Assembly: GCF_900112675.1 (NCBI RefSeq)
Contig: NZ_FOMQ01000015.1
Coordinates: 1-64,000, forward strand
DNA length: 64,000 nucleotides
DNA from: Paracidovorax konjaci
GTDB taxonomy: Bacteria; Pseudomonadota; Gammaproteobacteria; Burkholderiales; Burkholderiaceae_C
Direction of reading: 5' to 3'
The first letter of the stretch is position 1. Every line of letters begins with the position of its first letter. The notes beneath the pieces are model-generated. The model saw nothing but the letters and a program-made list of their open reading frames with translations. It was not told the DNA's origin and ran no database searches. Shown one piece after another: positions 52,714-61,349 of the stretch. The translations under genes were made by a program, and so were the position numbers.

Positions 52714-53523
52714 TCATCTGAACGGGTCGCGTCCCGATGAAGCCAATTTATATTCCCGGTAGCGCTGGGGCGCGGAAAAATCCACGAAATCCAGCGGCGA
52801 GGCCCGCAGGTGAACCGACGCCTGCGTGGATGGCAAGGGAGTGAACAGATCGGAACGCAGCACCCTGGCCCTGATTTTCTTCGCCAATTTCGGTCTGATG
52901 TCCGGTGAAATGAACCCCACGTAAAGGAAGAGCCCGCCGAAGCCCACGCTCTCGATCAACAGGTTTTTCGCGTCGCCAGGAGGGAGCACCGAGCGGGTCA
53001 GCCGGATGAAGAACGGATTGGCCAGGCCTTCGCTGTTGCTGCAGCCGAACGCTGGGGAATCCGGCGACGTGACGACGTGGGGGGAGAGCAGGCAGCCGAA
53101 CAGAAACACATGCTCTTCCGCCGGCGGGTTGCGCCCATGGAGCATGTAGTCCCTGTAATGCATGGCCGGATGCGAAGCCTCCTGAGAAGCCCTGGCGGAA
53201 TTGAACAGGATCTTCATGAGCCACCGGCGCAGCAGGTGGTAGCTGTATGTCAGCGTGAATGAATCGGCCAATAGGGGAGAGGTGAGATCGTTGGAGAGGA
53301 CGAACTCCTTTCCGTGCCCATCGAGCGCTCCCAAAAGAACATTGTTGCAGTGGGAGCAGACGTCCTTGACCTTGATATCGGTCGGAATGCGCGCTTTCTT
53401 GGACTCCAACCATCCGTTTTTCCCTCCGACGAAATTCTTGTCCACCAGGTCGTAAAGAAACGAGGGCACGACATGTTCCCTGGTCAGGGTGCCGTCGCCA
53501 TCACAGTAAGCGCAAGTTGCCAT
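52714..53523 (-). CDS. HNH-type nuclease-fold protein
   Basis: 269 residues. The N-terminus has a treble-clef HNH motif: C4-x2-C7, then E16-H17 (REHVVPSFLY), then C56-x2-C59-N60 (CSHCNN). The remaining 200 residues are unassigned. Such small HNH proteins occur as restriction, defence or mobile nucleases. GC is lower than the flanks, and the gene lies between two direct copies of the short repeat with a hexamer microsatellite upstream, suggesting an acquired module. Catalytic activity is not certain because the last HNH residue is Asn of CxxCN. Confidence 0.7.
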   Translation of the reverse strand: MATCAYCDGDGTLTREHVVPSFLYDLVDKNFVGGKNGWLESKKARIPTDIKVKDVCSHCNNVLLGALDGHGKEFVLSNDLTSPLLADSFTLTYSYHLLRRWLMKILFNSARASQEASHPAMHYRDYMLHGRNPPAEEHVFLFGCLLSPHVVTSPDSPAFGCSNSEGLANPFFIRLTRSVLPPGDAKNLLIESVGFGGLFLYVGFISPDIRPKLAKKIRARVLRSDLFTPLPSTQASVHLRASPLDFVDFSAPQRYREYKLASSGRDPFR

Positions 53524-53650
53524 GGAGTCCTCAAAAGCGGAAGTCCGTGCAGGCCGCGTCGGGCTGGCGCCTGCGCGGTGTTTCGTTGAAAGCCGGACCT
53601 TATCGCAGGACGCGCCATGCGCGGCCAACTCCGCTGTTGCGTCCGCCCGT

Positions 53651-53701
<51 letters not shown>

Positions 53702-53794
53702 GGCATCGTGGGCGATGGATCGGGCCCGTTCGATCGGTGGAGGACCATGCGGATGCCGCGGTCCTGGCCTGCGCGGGAAGAACGGTTTGGGCCC

Positions 53795-53840
53795 CATGCC
53801 GCCGTATCCATTCGATAGTTTGCTATTGTTTTCATAGTGA
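53795..53840 (+). repeat. Short dispersed repeat, copy 7
   Basis: CATGCCGCCGTATCCATTCG then ATAG-TTTG-CTAT and a T-rich tail ending ATAGTGA. Direct orientation relative to copy 6. The 442-bp stretch 53524-53965 otherwise holds only the microsatellite and the xthA promoter. Confidence 0.85.
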
Positions 53841-53965
53841 AATTGCTGGCGTGCCGGCGGCACGACGGGGTGCCCGCCTACCGGCGGCGGGCCGCCGCCG
53901 CGTAGGCTCGGGGTTTCGGCGGGCCGCCCGGCGCCCGCGTGTCCTTTCCCTCCCCAGGCCCACCC

Positions 53966-54748
53966 ATGAAAATCGCCACCTTCAACGTCAACAGCGTCCG
54001 GGCGCGGCTGCCGGCCCTGCTGCAGTGGCTGCAGGAGTCGCAGCCCGATGTCGCCTGCCTGCAGGAGCTGAAATGCACCGACGACGCCTTCCCGGCCGAG
54101 GCGATCCGCGCGGCGGGCTACGGCGCGCTGTGGCACGGGCAGAAGGCCTGGAACGGCGTGGCCATCCTCGCGCGCGGCGCCGAGCCCATCGAAGTGCAGC
54201 GCGGGCTGCCCGGCGATGCGGCCGACAGCCAGAGCCGCTACCTGGAGGCGGCCGTGGGCGGCGTGCTGGTGGCCTGCCTCTACCTGCCCAACGGCAACCC
54301 CGCGCCGGGCCCGAAGTTCGACTACAAGCTCGCCTGGATCGAGCGGCTCGCCGCGCGCGCGGCGGTGTTGCATGGCCGCGAGGAGCCGGTGGTGCTGGCG
54401 GGCGACTTCAACATCATCCCCACCGAACTCGACGTCTACCGACCCGCCGCCTGGGTGGACGACGCGCTGTTCCGCCCCGAGGTGCGCGAAGCCTTCCGCA
54501 CGCTGGTCGGCAGCGGGTGGACCGACGCGCTGCGCGCCACGCACCCGGGCCAAGCGGTCTACACGTTCTGGGACTACCTGCGCCAGCGCTGGCCGCGCGA
54601 TGCCGGCCTGCGCATCGACCACCTGCTGCTCAACCCGGCCGCCGCGCGCCGGCTGCAGGAGGCCGGCGTGGACCGCGAGGTGCGCGGCCGGCCACAGCCG
54701 AGCGACCATGCGCCGGCATGGGTGGTGCTGGGGCCGGCCAGGGGTTGA
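53966..54748 (+). CDS. xthA: Exodeoxyribonuclease III
   Basis: 260-residue Mg-dependent AP endonuclease/3' exonuclease for base-excision repair. It begins MKIATFNVNSVRARLPALLQ, with metal ligand E34 (CLQELK), catalytic D147/N149 (GDFNIIP) and the terminal SDHAP His. Length is canonical; ATG 53966 fits the family start exactly. Confidence 0.96.
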   Translation: MKIATFNVNSVRARLPALLQWLQESQPDVACLQELKCTDDAFPAEAIRAAGYGALWHGQKAWNGVAILARGAEPIEVQRGLPGDAADSQSRYLEAAVGGVLVACLYLPNGNPAPGPKFDYKLAWIERLAARAAVLHGREEPVVLAGDFNIIPTELDVYRPAAWVDDALFRPEVREAFRTLVGSGWTDALRATHPGQAVYTFWDYLRQRWPRDAGLRIDHLLLNPAAARRLQEAGVDREVRGRPQPSDHAPAWVVLGPARG

Positions 54749-54849
54749 ACCGGAGGCCGCAGTCCGCCGCGCGCGACCGGCGCCTCGCTCCGTGCCTTCT
54801 GCCGGCCGATGCGGATGCGGGCCACCGGCAGCCAGCCGCACCGGACGTG

Positions 54850-56118
54850 TCAGCCGCGCGAGGGCGCCACCGCCGCCACCTTTTTCTTCGCCTTGCGCGT
54901 GTCCGGCAGGAAGGCGGTCGCCAGCCCCAGCAGCGGCAGGAACGATGTCACGCCATACACCCAGACGATGCCGTGCACGTCCGCGAGGTCGCCCAGCGCG
55001 GCCGCGCCGATGCCGCCGATGCCGAACATCAACCCGAACATCAGGCCCGACACCAGCCCGACGCGGCCCGGCACGGCCTCTTGCGCATACACCACGAGCG
55101 CGGCGAACGCCGAAGACATCACCAGCCCGATCACGACGGCCAGCACGGCCGTGCCCGCCAGGCCCACGTACGGCAGCGCCAGCGCGAACGGCGCCACCCC
55201 GAGGAACGAGATCCAGATCACCGCCTTGCGCCCGATACGGTCGCCCACGGGTCCGCCCGCGAACGTGCCGGCGGCCACCGCCGCGAGGAACATGAAGAGA
55301 AAGAGCTGGCTGGTCTGCACGCCCAGGTGGAAGCGCTCGATCAGGTAGAACGTGAAGTAGTTGGTGAACGAGGCGATGTAGACGAACTTGGCGAACATCA
55401 GCACGCAGATGACGGCCACGGCCCGCACCACGCCCGCGCGGTCCAGCCCCTCGCCGCGGCCCTTGGCCAGCACGCGGGCCTGCGCCGCGCCGTGCTGGCG
55501 CACCCACCCGGTGAGCCGGAACAGCACGAAGATGGCCACCAGCGCCACCACCATGAACCACGCCACCGCCGTCTGGCCGTGCGGGACCACGATGGCCGCA
55601 GTGAGCAGCGGGCCGATGGCCGTGCCCGTGTTGCCGCCCACCTGGAAGGTGGACTGCGCCGTGCCGAACCGCCCGCCCGAGGCCAGCCGCGCGATCCGCG
55701 AGGCCTCGGGGTGGAACGTGGCCGACCCCACGCCGACCACCGCCGCCGCGAGCAGCAGCATCGGATAGCTGTGCGCCGTGGCCAGCAGCGCGATGCCCAG
55801 CAGCGTCATCCCCATGCCCGAAGGCAGCAGGTAGGGCTTGGGATGCTTGTCGGTGTAGAGCCCGATCCACGGCTGCAGCAGCGAGGCCGTCACCTGGTAG
55901 ACCAGCGCGATGATCCCGATCTGCCCGAAACTCAGGGCGAAGCCCGCCTTCAGCATCGGGAAGATCGACGGCAGCATCGCCTGGATCATGTCGTTGAGCA
56001 GGTGCGCGAACGCCGCGCCGCCGACGATGGGCAGCAGGAAGCCCTGCGGTGCGGCGGCCTGCGGCAAGGGCGGGTCATCGAGCGTGGGCGGGGCGAGGGT
56101 CGCGGTATCGGCGGTCAT
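54850..56118 (-). CDS. fsr: MFS transporter, fosmidomycin-resistance (Fsr) type
   Basis: 422 residues, 12 membrane segments. Fsr-type motifs are visible: GSATFHPEASRIARLASGGR, FGTAQSTFQVGGNTGTAIGP and GPVGDRIGRKAVIW. Fsr proteins export fosmidomycin and related compounds; the natural substrate is unknown. Convergent with xthA and stands alone. Confidence 0.9.
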   Translation of the reverse strand: MTADTATLAPPTLDDPPLPQAAAPQGFLLPIVGGAAFAHLLNDMIQAMLPSIFPMLKAGFALSFGQIGIIALVYQVTASLLQPWIGLYTDKHPKPYLLPSGMGMTLLGIALLATAHSYPMLLLAAAVVGVGSATFHPEASRIARLASGGRFGTAQSTFQVGGNTGTAIGPLLTAAIVVPHGQTAVAWFMVVALVAIFVLFRLTGWVRQHGAAQARVLAKGRGEGLDRAGVVRAVAVICVLMFAKFVYIASFTNYFTFYLIERFHLGVQTSQLFLFMFLAAVAAGTFAGGPVGDRIGRKAVIWISFLGVAPFALALPYVGLAGTAVLAVVIGLVMSSAFAALVVYAQEAVPGRVGLVSGLMFGLMFGIGGIGAAALGDLADVHGIVWVYGVTSFLPLLGLATAFLPDTRKAKKKVAAVAPSRG

Positions 56119-56412
56119 GGTGGGGCGGAGAAAGCTTCGGGAAAAGAGGGGAGGGAGCGGGTTGCCAATCTCGGGGCGCAGGGCAACCGATCCGAGAGCG
56201 TACGCCCTGGCCCCGTGGCCGATTCGCGCGCATCTGCCAAGATTTGTCGTGGTTCTGCCATCCCGCCGGATGGCCGGCCATGCAGCACGCCCGTTGGCAA
56301 AGGCCGCGGCTCGCCCACACCCCCCGCATACGCCCCTCCGCCGCCCGGGCCGCCACCGTGCGCCGGCTGCAGGCGCGGCCTCCCGACCCTGCCCCTCTGC
56401 CCCTGCCCGCGT

Positions 56413-56829
56413 TTACTGCGCTGCCGCGGTGGGGTAGAGGGCCTTCACCCCGGCCCGGGCCGCGGGTTGGCCCAGGCCCGCGAAAGTGCAGCCCACCTCG
56501 TAGGTCTGCCCTGCGAGCACGCTCACCGCGACACGAGGCTGGGCCACCCCCCGGGGCGTGCTGCAGTGCACGCGCAGCGTATAGCGCCCCGGCCGCAGGC
56601 GAAGCTCCCGCGCGTGGTAGGCCTGGGTGAGCGCGACCAGCGCATCGCCTTCCCCGTAATCGACGAAGGCGACCAGGAACTCCTGGGAACCGGTGTAGGC
56701 CTTGACGATTGCGACCTCGCTCACGGGTGCGGTGAGGCTGGCATTGCCCGCCACGTCGCCACGGCTGGCGCAACCGGCGGACAGTGCCACCGCAAGGGAT
56801 AGAAGAAGACCACGGGGAGTGAAACGCAT
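56413..56829 (-). CDS. Small lipoprotein of unknown function
   Basis: 138 residues with signal and lipobox (LAVALSAGC). The mature domain is beta-rich with two further Cys (RVHCSTPRG and EVGCTFAGL) that could form a disulfide. No family recognised. The start at 56829 gives a compact signal peptide; the longer frame to 56985 is rejected. The 294 bp downstream, before the Fsr start, hold no visible gene. Confidence 0.65.
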   Translation of the reverse strand: MRFTPRGLLLSLAVALSAGCASRGDVAGNASLTAPVSEVAIVKAYTGSQEFLVAFVDYGEGDALVALTQAYHARELRLRPGRYTLRVHCSTPRGVAQPRVAVSVLAGQTYEVGCTFAGLGQPAARAGVKALYPTAAAQ

Positions 56830-56961
56830 GGGGAATCGGACGGGCGAGCAGCGCGCGAGAGAAAGCAGGATTCTGCAGCCGGCGGGTGCGTGCGCCGGAA
56901 GAAAAACAGCGGCGGCGTCACCGAGCACAAGGCCCGGACCCCGCAGCGCGGCTCCCTCGTA

Positions 56962-57005
56962 TTGACAAGTAAACCTGACATCCATAAAGTCATGTAAACC
57001 TTACA
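56962..57005 (+). promoter_or_regulatory. Promoter with paired operator half-sites for membrane protein/XRE pair
   Basis: -35 TTGACA (56962-56967), 17-bp spacer, -10-like TAAAGT (56985-56990). Two similar 13-mers, AGTAAACCTGACA (56968-56980) and TGTAAACCTTACA (56993-57005, palindromic), flank the -10. This is good placement for autorepression by the XRE protein encoded second in the unit. Confidence 0.65.
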
Positions 57006-57016
57006 TGGAGTTGCCG

Positions 57017-57442
57017 ATGTCCGTTTCCGCCGCGTCCCGTTCAGCCCAGTCTTCGCCTGCTTCCTCGCCCAGCCGGCGCTACGCCTTGCGCACCGCGCTT
57101 TTCATGGCCGCTTATTCGCTCTTCCACATCGCTGCCATCTTCGGCGCCTTCGACGCCTGGATCGGCACGCCCGCCGGCTGGCTGCTGGCGCTGGCCGTGG
57201 CCTTGCCCATCGCCGGGCAGGTCTGGGCCCTCATGCGGCTCATCGCCGACAGCGACGAATACCTGCGCGTCCTCTGGGCCAAACGCGTGATCCTGAGCGC
57301 AGGCATCGTGCTGGTGGTGTGCACGGCCTGGGGCTTCGGCGAGACGTATGCCAATGCGCCGGGCCTGAAGGCGTGGCTGGTCTTCCCGCTCTTCTGGGCC
57401 GTCTCCGCCGTGGTGTGGCCCTTCGTGCGTTCCAGCCGCTGA
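57017..57442 (+). CDS. Four-helix integral membrane protein of unknown function
   Basis: 141 residues with four hydrophobic segments (ALFMAAYSLFHIAAIFGAF, WLLALAVALPIAGQVWALM, VILSAGIVLVVCTAWGF, WLVFPLFWAVSAVVWPF). Start ATG 57017 is chosen for its GGAG site 6 bp upstream; the ATG at 57005 overlaps the operator-like palindrome. Paired with a small XRE regulator 10 bp downstream, an arrangement common for DUF2178-like membrane proteins. Function unknown. Confidence 0.75.
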   Translation: MSVSAASRSAQSSPASSPSRRYALRTALFMAAYSLFHIAAIFGAFDAWIGTPAGWLLALAVALPIAGQVWALMRLIADSDEYLRVLWAKRVILSAGIVLVVCTAWGFGETYANAPGLKAWLVFPLFWAVSAVVWPFVRSSR

Positions 57443-57452
57443 GCCCGTCGCG

Positions 57453-57659
57453 ATGAAGAACCAACTGCGCGCATTGCGCACCGAGGCCGGCTGGACCCAG
57501 GCCCAGCTCGCCGAGCACCTGGGGGTCTCGCGCCAGGCCGTAAACGCGCTGGAAGTGGAAAAGCACGACCCGTCGCTGGATCTGGCCTACCGCATCAGCG
57601 TGGTGTTCGGGCGGCCGGTGGAGGCGATTTTCGAGAACCCGTACCGGCGGGAGGCATAG
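57453..57659 (+). CDS. Small XRE/YozG-like DNA-binding protein
   Basis: 68 residues, essentially one helix-turn-helix (WTQAQLAEHLGVSRQAVNAL) with the typical C-terminal FENPYRREA extension of YgzD/YozG-type regulators. It lies 10 bp after the membrane protein and probably represses this two-gene unit through the paired 13-mers at 56968-57005. Confidence 0.88.
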   Translation: MKNQLRALRTEAGWTQAQLAEHLGVSRQAVNALEVEKHDPSLDLAYRISVVFGRPVEAIFENPYRREA

Positions 57660-57810
57660 GGGCCAACGCGGCGGCCTGGGACCGTGAAAAGGGAGGAGGG
57701 GGCCAGGCCGCACGAGGCCTCGGGGTTTACGCGATGTGCTCCGCAATCTGCTTGTCAAAGCTCGACCGTACGGATACCGTGGCGGCCATAAAAGCAGAGG
57801 GGGAGTCGGC

Positions 57811-59061
57811 ATGAAATGTTGGAAAACAGTGGGCGTATTGAGTTGCCCGGCGGAGTTGCACAGCCCAGCGTCTTTGACGGTCAAAGAGGTTGCTCAGAAA
57901 CTGAGCAGAGCGTTCCGCTTGCTCAGCGGCGTCTCATCACAGAAATCGCTGCAGCAATTTTGCAAATGGACAGTGGTTTCCGGATTGCTCGGAGGGAGCG
58001 CATTCACGGCGCAGGCTTTCGACCTTTCTCCCAAGGGAACCCGCTTCGACCGGGACGCGGTCAAGGCGTGGGCACCGTCCCGGCTCGATGGGATTCTGTC
58101 TTCGTTGGCCGAAAGGGGCCTCCCGAAGTTCAAGCAATCCGTCCATGAGGAAATCACGCACCGCGCCCACGATTGCAATTACGAAGGCATCGGGATTTGC
58201 AGCAATCCGGACGCCGAGTACGCAACGCCGTATGTCATTGCCGGAGTCCGCTGGAACGATGATCCGCCGTTCCAGATGAAGTCTCAGCAGGTGCAAGGTA
58301 CCTCGTGCAAAACCACTTACCCTGACGGGCGTCCAGTGACCATCAGGTTCATTACCCAGCCACGGTGCTGGGGAGAACTGTTTCTTGCCGCAGAAAAGCA
58401 GATCAAGGCAAGTCCTGAGAAAACATTCGACGCGGCCAGCCAAGCCGCGCTTCCTCTGCGCTCCCATTTTGGGGATCTGCAGTTCATTCATTCGATGGCG
58501 TCTGCCAATGACGAGGATCCGATCGAAACCCGCCGGAAAATTCTGGGTTGGGCGGAGTTCACCTGGGGCGTCGCGATGGGGGACTACGAACTGGGTACTT
58601 GGCTCAAGGACGTCAAACTGCCGGTGATCGAGCAGTTCTTCGGAACGAGCGGTTGGCGCGTGCAGGATCTGTTCGCCCTGGGCGATCCCAGCCTGAGAAG
58701 CCACCTCGACGATGTCGCGTTTGGAAGCCTGCTGCACATGGTCGAAGACAGCTTTGCGGCGGGCCACGTGGATCGGATGGAGCCCGCTGCCGGAAAAAAA
58801 TGCGCGGGGAGCCTGCATCGTGCTCCAGGCCCGATCCAGGAGTTTCACTCCTACACCCACCAGGATTCCTCCCGGCATGCCGAAGCAGACAGCCGTACAG
58901 CGTTTGTGAACAACCGCCTGGTGCCCGATGTCGTGGACGTGGGTCGGGCCCTGGTGGCGTTGCGCCAAGCTAAGGCAGGTTGGCCGGAGGTATCTGCCTA
59001 TCTCGAATGCGTTTATGACTTGACGCCAGCGGTGCGCAAAGCTACGGCAGGGAACTTCTAG
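57811..59061 (+). CDS. Putative exported metal-dependent hydrolase, phospholipase C/S1-P1-like
   Basis: 416 residues; no firm family. His/Asp-rich motifs recall zinc-dependent phospholipase C and S1-P1 nucleases: HEEITHRAHD (about 112-121), FGDLQFIHSMAS, LLHMVEDSFAAGHVDRM and FHSYTHQD. A hydrophobic segment (WTVVSGLLGGSAFTAQAF) lies at about residues 53-70 instead of the extreme N-terminus, so either the true start is downstream at a non-ATG codon or export is atypical. A GGGGGAG site precedes ATG 57811. Lower GC than average; likely acquired. Confidence 0.5.
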   Translation: MKCWKTVGVLSCPAELHSPASLTVKEVAQKLSRAFRLLSGVSSQKSLQQFCKWTVVSGLLGGSAFTAQAFDLSPKGTRFDRDAVKAWAPSRLDGILSSLAERGLPKFKQSVHEEITHRAHDCNYEGIGICSNPDAEYATPYVIAGVRWNDDPPFQMKSQQVQGTSCKTTYPDGRPVTIRFITQPRCWGELFLAAEKQIKASPEKTFDAASQAALPLRSHFGDLQFIHSMASANDEDPIETRRKILGWAEFTWGVAMGDYELGTWLKDVKLPVIEQFFGTSGWRVQDLFALGDPSLRSHLDDVAFGSLLHMVEDSFAAGHVDRMEPAAGKKCAGSLHRAPGPIQEFHSYTHQDSSRHAEADSRTAFVNNRLVPDVVDVGRALVALRQAKAGWPEVSAYLECVYDLTPAVRKATAGNF

Positions 59062-59137
59062 CAGCCGGTGCGGCAACTACCTCCCTCATGCGCGATAAGC
59101 CCAGAGAAAGAACTTCCTGCGCTGCCGCCCGTTTTCC

Positions 59138-59386
59138 ATGTCCATGACCTCCAACGCCTCCCTGTTGTCATTGCTGCAAGCCTTCGAAACCGAACTGCAT
59201 CGTCCCGCAGTGCGCGGCGATGCCGCGCGGCTCGACGCGCTCCTGCACGAGGACTTCCGGGAGTTCGGCCGTTCCGGCAGCATTTACACCAAGGCCCATG
59301 TGTTGGCGCAATTGCCAATGGAGGTACCGCATGCACTCACCGTTGCGGATCGCTTCGATTGGATGGATTTTGAGAAATTCCCTTAG
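59138..59386 (+). pseudogene. Truncated DUF4440/SnoaL-like protein at a cassette boundary
   Basis: 82 codons. The first 75 match DUF4440 (LLQAFETELHRPAVRGDAAR, LDALLHEDFREFGRSG), but the family is about 120-130 residues and the second half is missing. The frame ends in FEKFP at a stop lying in the left arm of the first attC-like palindrome. The GC-rich host sequence stops at about 59365. The gene was probably cut by integration of the following cassettes. Confidence 0.65.
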
Positions 59387-59440
59387 ACCGCACGCGCTAG
59401 GTATAACCTGCGGCTTAGTGCGGTTTACATTGCGTTAGAA
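59384..59440 (+). other. attC-like site 1 (cassette boundary)
   Basis: TAGACCGCAC (59384-59393) pairs with GTGCGGTTTA (59418-59427) at 9 of 10 positions, and GTTAGAA (59434-59440) stands where the GTTRRRY core should be, fitting the consensus at six of seven bases. A weak site by itself; its position at the break of the DUF4440 gene supports it. Confidence 0.4.
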
Positions 59441-59465
59441 ATCGATTAACCCATAAGGAGGAGAA

Positions 59466-59702
59466 ATGGCGCTTTACAAATACAGTCAGCGTTTGACGCA
59501 ATCGAGCGACGCAGCGTTTGACTCAACTCACACGCCCGGCACGGCGGCTCCGCACCCCGGAATCTATCGTTGCACTTCCTGCGGCGACGAGATTGCCATT
59601 GCAGGTGGACACACTCTGCCGCCTCAAAATCATCGTCAGCACAACCCAGCCAGCGGTCAAATTAAGTGGCAGTTGCTGGTTTATCCGGTCCAGCAAAAAT
59701 AA
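59466..59702 (+). CDS. YjzC-like small protein, integron-cassette type
   Basis: 78 residues: MALYKYSQRLTQSSDAAFDS, then PGIYRCTSCGDEIAIAGGH and LPPQNHRQHNP. One CxxC plus following His residues could hold zinc. Proteins of this pattern are common single-gene cassettes in chromosomal integrons. A perfect AAGGAGGAG ribosome-binding site precedes the ATG, and an attC-like palindrome follows the stop. Function unknown. Confidence 0.8.
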   Translation: MALYKYSQRLTQSSDAAFDSTHTPGTAAPHPGIYRCTSCGDEIAIAGGHTLPPQNHRQHNPASGQIKWQLLVYPVQQK

Positions 59703-59717
59703 GAATTTTTTCTGACC

Positions 59718-59769
59718 CGACGCTCAAGCCGATCCGCTTGCAGCGTCGGCTTAGATGCTTTGTTAAACC
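59718..59769 (+). other. attC-like site 2
   Basis: Hairpin of CCGACGCT-CAAGC (59718-59730) with GCTTG-c-AGCGTCGG (59737-59750). The single unpaired C is an extrahelical base as in attC sites. It is followed by a perfect core GTTAAAC (59763-59769). The R'' box is not clear. Confidence 0.5.
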
Positions 59770-59781
59770 TCAAGAGACGAC

Positions 59782-60825
59782 ATGGACTTCCCTGGTGAAA
59801 AGCTAGTGATCAAACTCTGGGAAACACTGACCGAGAAGGGAATCGGGGCATTGCTTTCGCCGTGGCAAGCTACCCGAGAAGGCCGGGCAAGAAACGAGGT
59901 CCGCCGACATGAGATCCTCATCTTGGCGCAGGCAGAAACGGACGCTGTTGATATCCGATCAGGCAAGAAGCAACTTCGTCCAGATGGCACTTTACTGCTC
60001 ACAGGCGCAGCGGGTATTCCGCCTGCCGCTGAAGAGCGCATTGAACCAACGCTAGCGTACTCAACCATGGTTGAGTACGGCAGCAGGGCCGCCGCGGCGG
60101 CAGTGGCTCGTTCAGAAATTAACGCAACGAAGGCTATCCTATTTGCGGAAGAGCAACTTGCAAACGACGCGCAGATTCCATCCGATCAGAATGTGGACGA
60201 AGACTGGCTATTCGTGTGGCGTGAGCACGCTGGCAAGGTGTCTACTGAGGATCTACAAAGGTTGTGGGGCAGTGTTTTGGCAGGTGAGGTGAAGACGCCT
60301 GGTAAGTATTCGATTCGGACGCTGGATTTTCTGAAGGCGCTTTCTAAGGTGGAAGCCGAAATGATTGGCAAGTTAGCGAGCTATGTCATAAACGGGTGCA
60401 TCGCTAGCGGCCAAATGGAATACCTAATATCCAAAGGCCTGTCATTATCGACGCTGCTACAAATGCAAGAGATAGGGGTTGTCTCTGGCGTCGAGTCTCT
60501 AGGGCTTACTAGGACCTACAAGTCAGTCGTGGAAGGCAAATTCATCCGGGCACTCGTGTCGCACAGCAAGGCACTAGTCGTGGAGCACGAAGACGCCTCG
60601 AAAACGCTTGATTTCGACATTTATACGCTCACGGCCGTCGGTAGGCAGGTACTCGAACTAGGCTCATTCGAGCCTGACATAGAGTACTTGCGCTTAGTCG
60701 GGAAGGAGTTCGCTAAAAATGGTTTCTCAGTCAAACTTGCCGACTGGCAGAACTTATCAGAAACCCAGGGAAATTACTTCAATGGAATAGAAATCCCAGG
60801 TGATGATCCTCCCTCCGAGGCTTAA
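59782..60825 (+). CDS. DUF2806 (TIGR03899-like) domain protein, cassette gene
   Basis: 347 residues, soluble. The central segment DEDWLFVWREHAGKVSTEDL and LWGSVLAGEVKTPGKYSIRT is the DUF2806 hallmark. Function is unknown; members are patchily distributed and often lie in accessory regions, so a defence-type role is conceivable but not shown. GC is about 50 %, far below the chromosome. The TAA stop lies inside the R'' box of the following attC, as in true integron cassettes. The start follows the core site by 12 bp with little room for a leader. Confidence 0.8.
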   Translation: MDFPGEKLVIKLWETLTEKGIGALLSPWQATREGRARNEVRRHEILILAQAETDAVDIRSGKKQLRPDGTLLLTGAAGIPPAAEERIEPTLAYSTMVEYGSRAAAAAVARSEINATKAILFAEEQLANDAQIPSDQNVDEDWLFVWREHAGKVSTEDLQRLWGSVLAGEVKTPGKYSIRTLDFLKALSKVEAEMIGKLASYVINGCIASGQMEYLISKGLSLSTLLQMQEIGVVSGVESLGLTRTYKSVVEGKFIRALVSHSKALVVEHEDASKTLDFDIYTLTAVGRQVLELGSFEPDIEYLRLVGKEFAKNGFSVKLADWQNLSETQGNYFNGIEIPGDDPPSEA

Positions 60826-60888
60826 CCGGCCACTCAACTCGGACCTTTCGCGGTAGGTCGCGAGAGGTCGGTTAGTTTTACGTTGAAT
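60820..60888 (+). other. attC-like site 3
   Basis: R'' GCTTAAC (60820-60826) and core GTTGAAT (60882-60888) fit RYYYAAC and GTTRRRY. The 69-bp site contains the arms ACCTTTCGCG / CGCGAGAGGT and AACT / AGTT with unpaired bases. R'' is complementary at 6 of 7 positions to the cassette's own GTTAAAC start, as expected for an excisable cassette. Confidence 0.65.
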
Positions 60889-60973
60889 GCTTTCTTGATC
60901 CCACCAGCGGCGGCTCATAGCCGATTGCTGCCTTACGATTCAATCAGCTTTCAGCCAATCATGGCCGACTACC

Positions 60974-61162
60974 TCACCGCTGAGCGTCCTCCCAGCACAT
61001 TCCTACGCCAAGGCCAAGCAACACCAGCATGATGCCGTACCACCCAGTAAACCAACTGAGCGCCGCCGCCAAAAATACTGCAATGACCAGCGATATGAGG
61101 GTGAGAAGCCCCACGCGCCAATGAATTGCCAATATCGCAATCAATTCAACCAGCGCATCCAT
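60974..61162 (-). CDS. Small two-helix membrane protein
   Basis: 62 residues from ATG 61162 (ATG 61231 would give 85). Hydrophobic helices LLTLISLVIAVFLAAALSWF and IMLVLLGLGVGM, ending CWEDAQR. No family recognised and the ribosome-binding site is weak. It sits between the cassette-like array and long repeat C on the opposite strand. Confidence 0.5.
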   Translation of the reverse strand: MDALVELIAILAIHWRVGLLTLISLVIAVFLAAALSWFTGWYGIMLVLLGLGVGMCWEDAQR

Positions 61163-61349
61163 AGGATCGGTCTCAGGTTCTGAATATAGGTTTGCGGCCG
61201 ATGGTAGTCGCTGCTCCGGCTTGTGGCCCATGGAGCGTGCTGACTTTGTTGACGCTTCGGTGGCGGAAATGTCTCTCGCGCTGGTGAGCGTCTTACTCGG
61301 AAAAGACGAGCACGCTTCCGGCAAGTATGGCCGCCACACCATCTTCGCG

